NCBI RefSeq assembly: GCF_900107585.1
Contig: NZ_FNQM01000011.1
Location: 1-64,000 of the forward strand
Direction: 5' to 3'
Source: Rubrimonas cliftonensis
GTDB taxonomy: Bacteria; Pseudomonadota; Alphaproteobacteria; Rhodobacterales; Rhodobacteraceae
DNA length: 64,000 nucleotides
Shown here: positions 61,023 through 64,000 of the stretch, in pieces
How the letters are laid out: every line of letters starts with the position of its first letter
Position numbering within the stretch: position 1 is the first letter of the stretch
The notes under the pieces: model-generated
The model's database searches: none
What the model was told of the DNA's origin: nothing
The model's input: the letters and a program-made list of their open reading frames with translations, nothing else
Made by a program: the position numbers and the translations under genes

Positions 61023-61048
61023 CGCCCGCCGCCGCCTGAGGGGCGCGC

Positions 61049-61948
61049 TCAGGCGATGACCGCGGCGAGCGCGGCGGCGGCGGCGCGGCCGGAGGCGTAG
61101 GCGTCCGAGGCGTCCGGCCCGAGCAGCCAGTCGCCGCAGGCGACCAGACGCCCGTCCTGCGCGCAGGGCTGGCCCACCGGCCGCGAGACGCGCGCGTAGC
61201 GCCAGCGATGGGCGACGGCGTGCACTGGCGCGCCCACGCCCAGCGCCGCGCGCAGGGGCGCCAGCAGCGCCGCCGCCGCTGCCTCCTTGTCGAGCTCGAG
61301 ATGCGCGCGCGTCCAGGCGAGGTCGGCGTGGGCGACCCAGCGGTCCGGCGTCGCGGCCCTGCCCGGCCGGCCCGCCATCGCGACGAGTTTCTCGAAGGGC
61401 GCGGCCTCCGGGCCCGTGAGCGCCGCAGGCGCGGCCACCTCGGCCTCCCATGCGGCCATCAGCGTCCAGCACGGGTCCATCTCCGCCGAGCGCGCCGCGG
61501 CGCTCACGGGCCCGGAGGCGGCGCAGAGCGCGGCCGTCTGGGGCGCCGGCGCGGCGCACACCACGGCGTCGAACGCCTCGCCGTCCACCGCCCACCCCGC
61601 GCCCGCCGGCGTCACCGCGGCGACGGTCGCGCCGTGGCGGATGTCGAGCCCCTGCGCCAGCGGCCCGACCAGCGCGCTCATGCCGGGCGTTCCGACCCAG
61701 CCCCCGCCATGGCGGGCCGCCGCGCCCGCGGCGCCGGCCTCCGCAAGATAGGCCGCCAGCGGCCCCTGGGCGTCGGGAACCTCCGGCGCGCCATGGTCGT
61801 ATTCAAGACCGTCGCGCGTGCGCCGCGTCGCGAGCCTCCCGCCGAGCCCGCGGCTCTTCTCGAACACCGCGACCGCGCAGCCCCGTTCTGCGAGCGCCCG
61901 CGCGGCCGCCAGCCCCGCGATCCCGGCCCCGACGACTCCGACGCGCAT
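61049..61948 (-). CDS. NAD(P)/FAD-dependent oxidoreductase (renalase-like)
   Basis: 299 residues. The dinucleotide fold VGAGIAGLAAARAL is followed by VFEKSRGLGGRLATRR and YDHGAP; CGDWLLGPDASDAYASGRAAA closes the FAD site. This is the short amine-oxidase/renalase-like group; the substrate is unknown. The start is the ATG at 61948 or a GTG at 61957 that overlaps the mtnA stop. Confidence 0.85.
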   Translation of the reverse strand: MRVGVVGAGIAGLAAARALAERGCAVAVFEKSRGLGGRLATRRTRDGLEYDHGAPEVPDAQGPLAAYLAEAGAAGAAARHGGGWVGTPGMSALVGPLAQGLDIRHGATVAAVTPAGAGWAVDGEAFDAVVCAAPAPQTAALCAASGPVSAAARSAEMDPCWTLMAAWEAEVAAPAALTGPEAAPFEKLVAMAGRPGRAATPDRWVAHADLAWTRAHLELDKEAAAAALLAPLRAALGVGAPVHAVAHRWRYARVSRPVGQPCAQDGRLVACGDWLLGPDASDAYASGRAAAAALAAVIA

Positions 61949-61953
61949 GCCGC

Positions 61954-63048
61954 TCACGCGGCCTTTCGCTCCGGATAGAGCGCCAGCAGCCCCGCCTCGC
62001 TCGCCTCGGCCACGCCGCGCTCGGTGACGAGCCCGGTGACGAGCCGCGCAGGCGTCACGTCGAAGGCGGGGTTGGCCGCCGGAGAGCCCGGCGCGACCAC
62101 GCGCACCGTGCGCACGCCCTCCGGGCCGAGACCCTGCACCTCCGTCACCTCCTCGGGGCGCCGCTCCTCGATGGGGATCTCGCTCAGCCCGTCGCGCACC
62201 GTCCAGTCGATCGTCGGCGAGGGCAGGCAGACGTAGAACGGCACGCTGCAATCCTTCGCCGCCAGCGCCTTGAGATAGGTGCCGATCTTGTTGCAGACGT
62301 CGCCCTCCCGCGTCGTGCGGTCGGTGCCCACGAAGCAGATGTCGACGTCGCCGCGCTGCATCAGGTGGCCGCCAGCGTTGTCCACGACCACCGTATGCGG
62401 CACCCCGTGCTGGCCGAGCTCCCACGCAGTGAGAAACCCGCCCTGGTTGCGGGGCCGCGTCTCATCAACCCAAACATGCACGTCGAGGCCCTTGTCGAAG
62501 GCCTGGTAGATCGGGCTGGTCGCCGTGCCCCAGTCGCAGGTGGCGAGCCAGCCCGCGTTGCAGTGGGTGAGGATGTTCACGCGGCCCTTGCGCGCCGCGA
62601 TCTCCTCGATCAGAGGCAGGCCGTGGACGCCGATCATGCGGCAGAGCTCGACGTCCTCCTCAGCGATGGCGCGGGCGCGGGCGAAGGCGGCGGCTTCGCG
62701 CTCGGCCGGCGCCAGCGGGCGCAGCCGCGCGGCGACGTCGTCGATGGCCCAGCGCAGGTTCACCGCCGTCGGGCGCGAGCGGAACAGCCGGTCGTAGGCG
62801 GCGGAGAGGTTGGCGTCGGAGGGGTCTTCCCGCATCGCCAGCGCCAGCCCGTAGGCCGCCGTCGCTCCGATCAGCGGCGCGCCGCGCACCAGCATGTCGG
62901 CGATGGCGCGCACGGCCTCGGCCTCGCTCGGCAGCGCCATGGTCTCGAACGCGAAGGGAAGCCTCGTCTGATCGATGATGCGGACCTCTGGGCCCTGCGG
63001 CCCCTCGGACTCCCAGATCGGGCGGTGGTGCGTCCCGTTGACCTTCAT
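61954..63048 (-). CDS. mtnA: 5-methylthioribose-1-phosphate isomerase
   Basis: 364 residues. [16 protein letters not shown], catalytic Cys in [11 protein letters not shown] and Asp in [11 protein letters not shown]. It converts methylthioribose 1-phosphate to methylthioribulose 1-phosphate in methylthioadenosine recycling. CAGGAGG lies 5 bases before the ATG at 63048. Other mtn genes are not adjacent. Confidence 0.94.
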   Translation of the reverse strand: MKVNGTHHRPIWESEGPQGPEVRIIDQTRLPFAFETMALPSEAEAVRAIADMLVRGAPLIGATAAYGLALAMREDPSDANLSAAYDRLFRSRPTAVNLRWAIDDVAARLRPLAPAEREAAAFARARAIAEEDVELCRMIGVHGLPLIEEIAARKGRVNILTHCNAGWLATCDWGTATSPIYQAFDKGLDVHVWVDETRPRNQGGFLTAWELGQHGVPHTVVVDNAGGHLMQRGDVDICFVGTDRTTREGDVCNKIGTYLKALAAKDCSVPFYVCLPSPTIDWTVRDGLSEIPIEERRPEEVTEVQGLGPEGVRTVRVVAPGSPAANPAFDVTPARLVTGLVTERGVAEASEAGLLALYPERKAA

Positions 63049-63177
63049 CGCTGCCTCCTGCTGCCTCCCGCTCCATATAGCGGTTCGCGCCTGCGCTAGA
63101 AACCGCCCCACCGCGTCTCGACAATCCCGCGCCGGTCGCGGAGAACGGATGCGGAAGCGAAAGTCGGGGAGCCAGCA

Positions 63178-63582
63178 ATGATCGGACGTCTCAACCATGT
63201 CGCCATCGCGGTGCCCGATCTCGCGGCCGGCGCGGCGCTCTACCGCGACACCCTGGGCGCGACCGTCTCAGCGCCGCAGGCGGAACCCGACCATGGCGTG
63301 ACGGTGGTGTTCATCGAGCTGCCCAACACCAAGATCGAGCTGCTCGAACCGCTTGGCGAGGCCAGCCCCATCGCGGCCTTCCTCGCCAAGAACCCTTCCG
63401 GCGGCATCCACCATGTGTGCTACGAGGTCGACGACATCCTCGCCGCGCGCGACCGGCTGAAGACCGGCGGCGCCCGCGTGCTCGGCGACGGGGAGCCGAA
63501 GATCGGCGCCCATGGCAAGCCGGTGCTGTTCCTCCACCCCAAGGACTTCAACGGAACGCTGGTCGAGCTGGAGCAGGCCTGA
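63178..63582 (+). CDS. mce: Methylmalonyl-CoA epimerase
   Basis: 134 residues, one VOC domain. [11 protein letters not shown] with the first metal His, [13 protein letters not shown] with the second, and [15 protein letters not shown] with the Glu ligand. It interconverts R and S methylmalonyl-CoA in propionate and ethylmalonyl-CoA metabolism. GGGAG lies 6 bases before the ATG. Confidence 0.95.
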   Translation: MIGRLNHVAIAVPDLAAGAALYRDTLGATVSAPQAEPDHGVTVVFIELPNTKIELLEPLGEASPIAAFLAKNPSGGIHHVCYEVDDILAARDRLKTGGARVLGDGEPKIGAHGKPVLFLHPKDFNGTLVELEQA

Positions 63583-63601
63583 CCGCAGGGAGAACGCGCC
63601 G

Positions 63602-63868
63602 ATGTCCTTCACATCCGCCCTCGTGCTGTACGCGGTGACGTGGTTCATCGTGCTCCTGATGCTGCTGCCGATCGGCGTGCGCAGCCAGGAGGAAGCCGGC
63701 GACGTCGCGCCGGGCACGCCGGCCGGCGCTCCGGAGACGCCCATGATCGGGCGCAAGATGCTGTGGGCGACGGGCGTTGCGGCGGTCGTGTGGGCAGTCG
63801 TCTACTGCGTCATCGTGTTCGGCGTGATCACGCGCGAGGACATCCGCGGCTTCGCGCCGTTCGACTGA
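63602..63868 (+). CDS. DUF1467 family membrane protein
   Basis: 88 residues, two membrane helices (about 6-26 and 54-76). YAVTWFIVLLMLLPIGVRSQEEAGDV and GTPAGAPETP match DUF1467, which regularly follows mce in Rhodobacterales. Function unknown. Confidence 0.9.
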   Translation: MSFTSALVLYAVTWFIVLLMLLPIGVRSQEEAGDVAPGTPAGAPETPMIGRKMLWATGVAAVVWAVVYCVIVFGVITREDIRGFAPFD

Positions 63869-63873
63869 CGCGC

Positions 63874-64000
63874 GTGGCCCGGCGGCCCGAGCCGATCGCC
63901 TTCGACGGCGATCTCCTGCGCCTGCGCGTCACGCCGCGGGCGGCGGCCGAATCCATCGCCATGGCTCCCTGCGCGGAGGGCGAGACCCCTCTCGCCCTTG
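63874..64000 (+). CDS. DUF167 (YggU-like) protein, truncated by the window edge
   Basis: 42 codons from a GTG at 63874, 5 bases after the DUF1467 stop. The segment DGDLLRLRVTPRAAAESIA is the typical opening strand of DUF167 proteins. The rest lies outside the window. Confidence 0.6.
   Translation, partial: MARRPEPIAFDGDLLRLRVTPRAAAESIAMAPCAEGETPLAL

Overview
The window is a very GC-rich, gene-dense bacterial chromosome segment. Its gene content points to an alphaproteobacterium close to the Rhodobacterales. Supporting markers are an aapJQMP amino acid transporter, DUF6280, DUF1127 and DUF1467 proteins, a VPLPA-type C-terminal sorting signal, an mce-DUF1467 pair, and a che operon in the rhizobial/rhodobacterial order. 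The genus cannot be named from the sequence. No phage, insertion sequence, CRISPR array, tRNA or rRNA gene was recognised.

Left part (1-6.9 kb): small exported or lipoprotein genes of unknown function, two of which have decayed or duplicated relatives. There is also a DJ-1/PfpI protein without its nucleophilic cysteine, a VPLPA-type exported protein whose signal peptide carries an amber stop, an orphan NuoE-NuoF fusion of the NAD-formate dehydrogenase beta type, and a DUF2189 membrane protein between two paralogous small exported proteins.

6.95-17.7 kb: one chemosensory operon on the minus strand, read PAS-MCP, periplasmic PDC-like protein, MCP, STAS protein, cheY, cheA, cheW, cheR, cheB, cheY, cheD, and a small gene in the cheT position. 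CheB consists of the methylesterase domain only. The last protein has a CheZ-like DxxxQ motif. CheD, the CheT-like protein and the MCP end in related acidic tails closing with phenylalanine.

17.9-22.2 kb: a complete pqqABCDE operon, divergent from a quinoprotein-dehydrogenase-associated SoxYZ-like carrier; the dehydrogenase itself lies elsewhere. 22.2-30 kb: LMW protein tyrosine phosphatase, a VOC dioxygenase / MDR oxidoreductase / peroxiredoxin trio, a low-complexity membrane-anchored protein, trpG-trpD and an MFS transporter. 30-39.2 kb: gyrA, a single-chain glycine-to-betaine methyltransferase fusion (a compatible-solute gene, so a salt-exposed habitat is likely), a histidine kinase/response regulator pair, and sorAB sulfite dehydrogenase.

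39.2-51.5 kb: serC-serA-purA, an amino acid dehydrogenase, a MocR regulator / class V aminotransferase / EamA exporter operon, and crcB-rlu-crotonase-SixA. 51.5-57.9 kb: aapJQMP with a trailing lipoprotein gene, DUF6280 and an orphan PhnF-type regulator. 58-64 kb: recO, an M3 oligopeptidase, an FAD oxidoreductase with mtnA, mce-DUF1467 and a truncated DUF167 gene at the edge. Most adjacent genes overlap by 1-4 bases or sit a few bases apart, so translational coupling is common.
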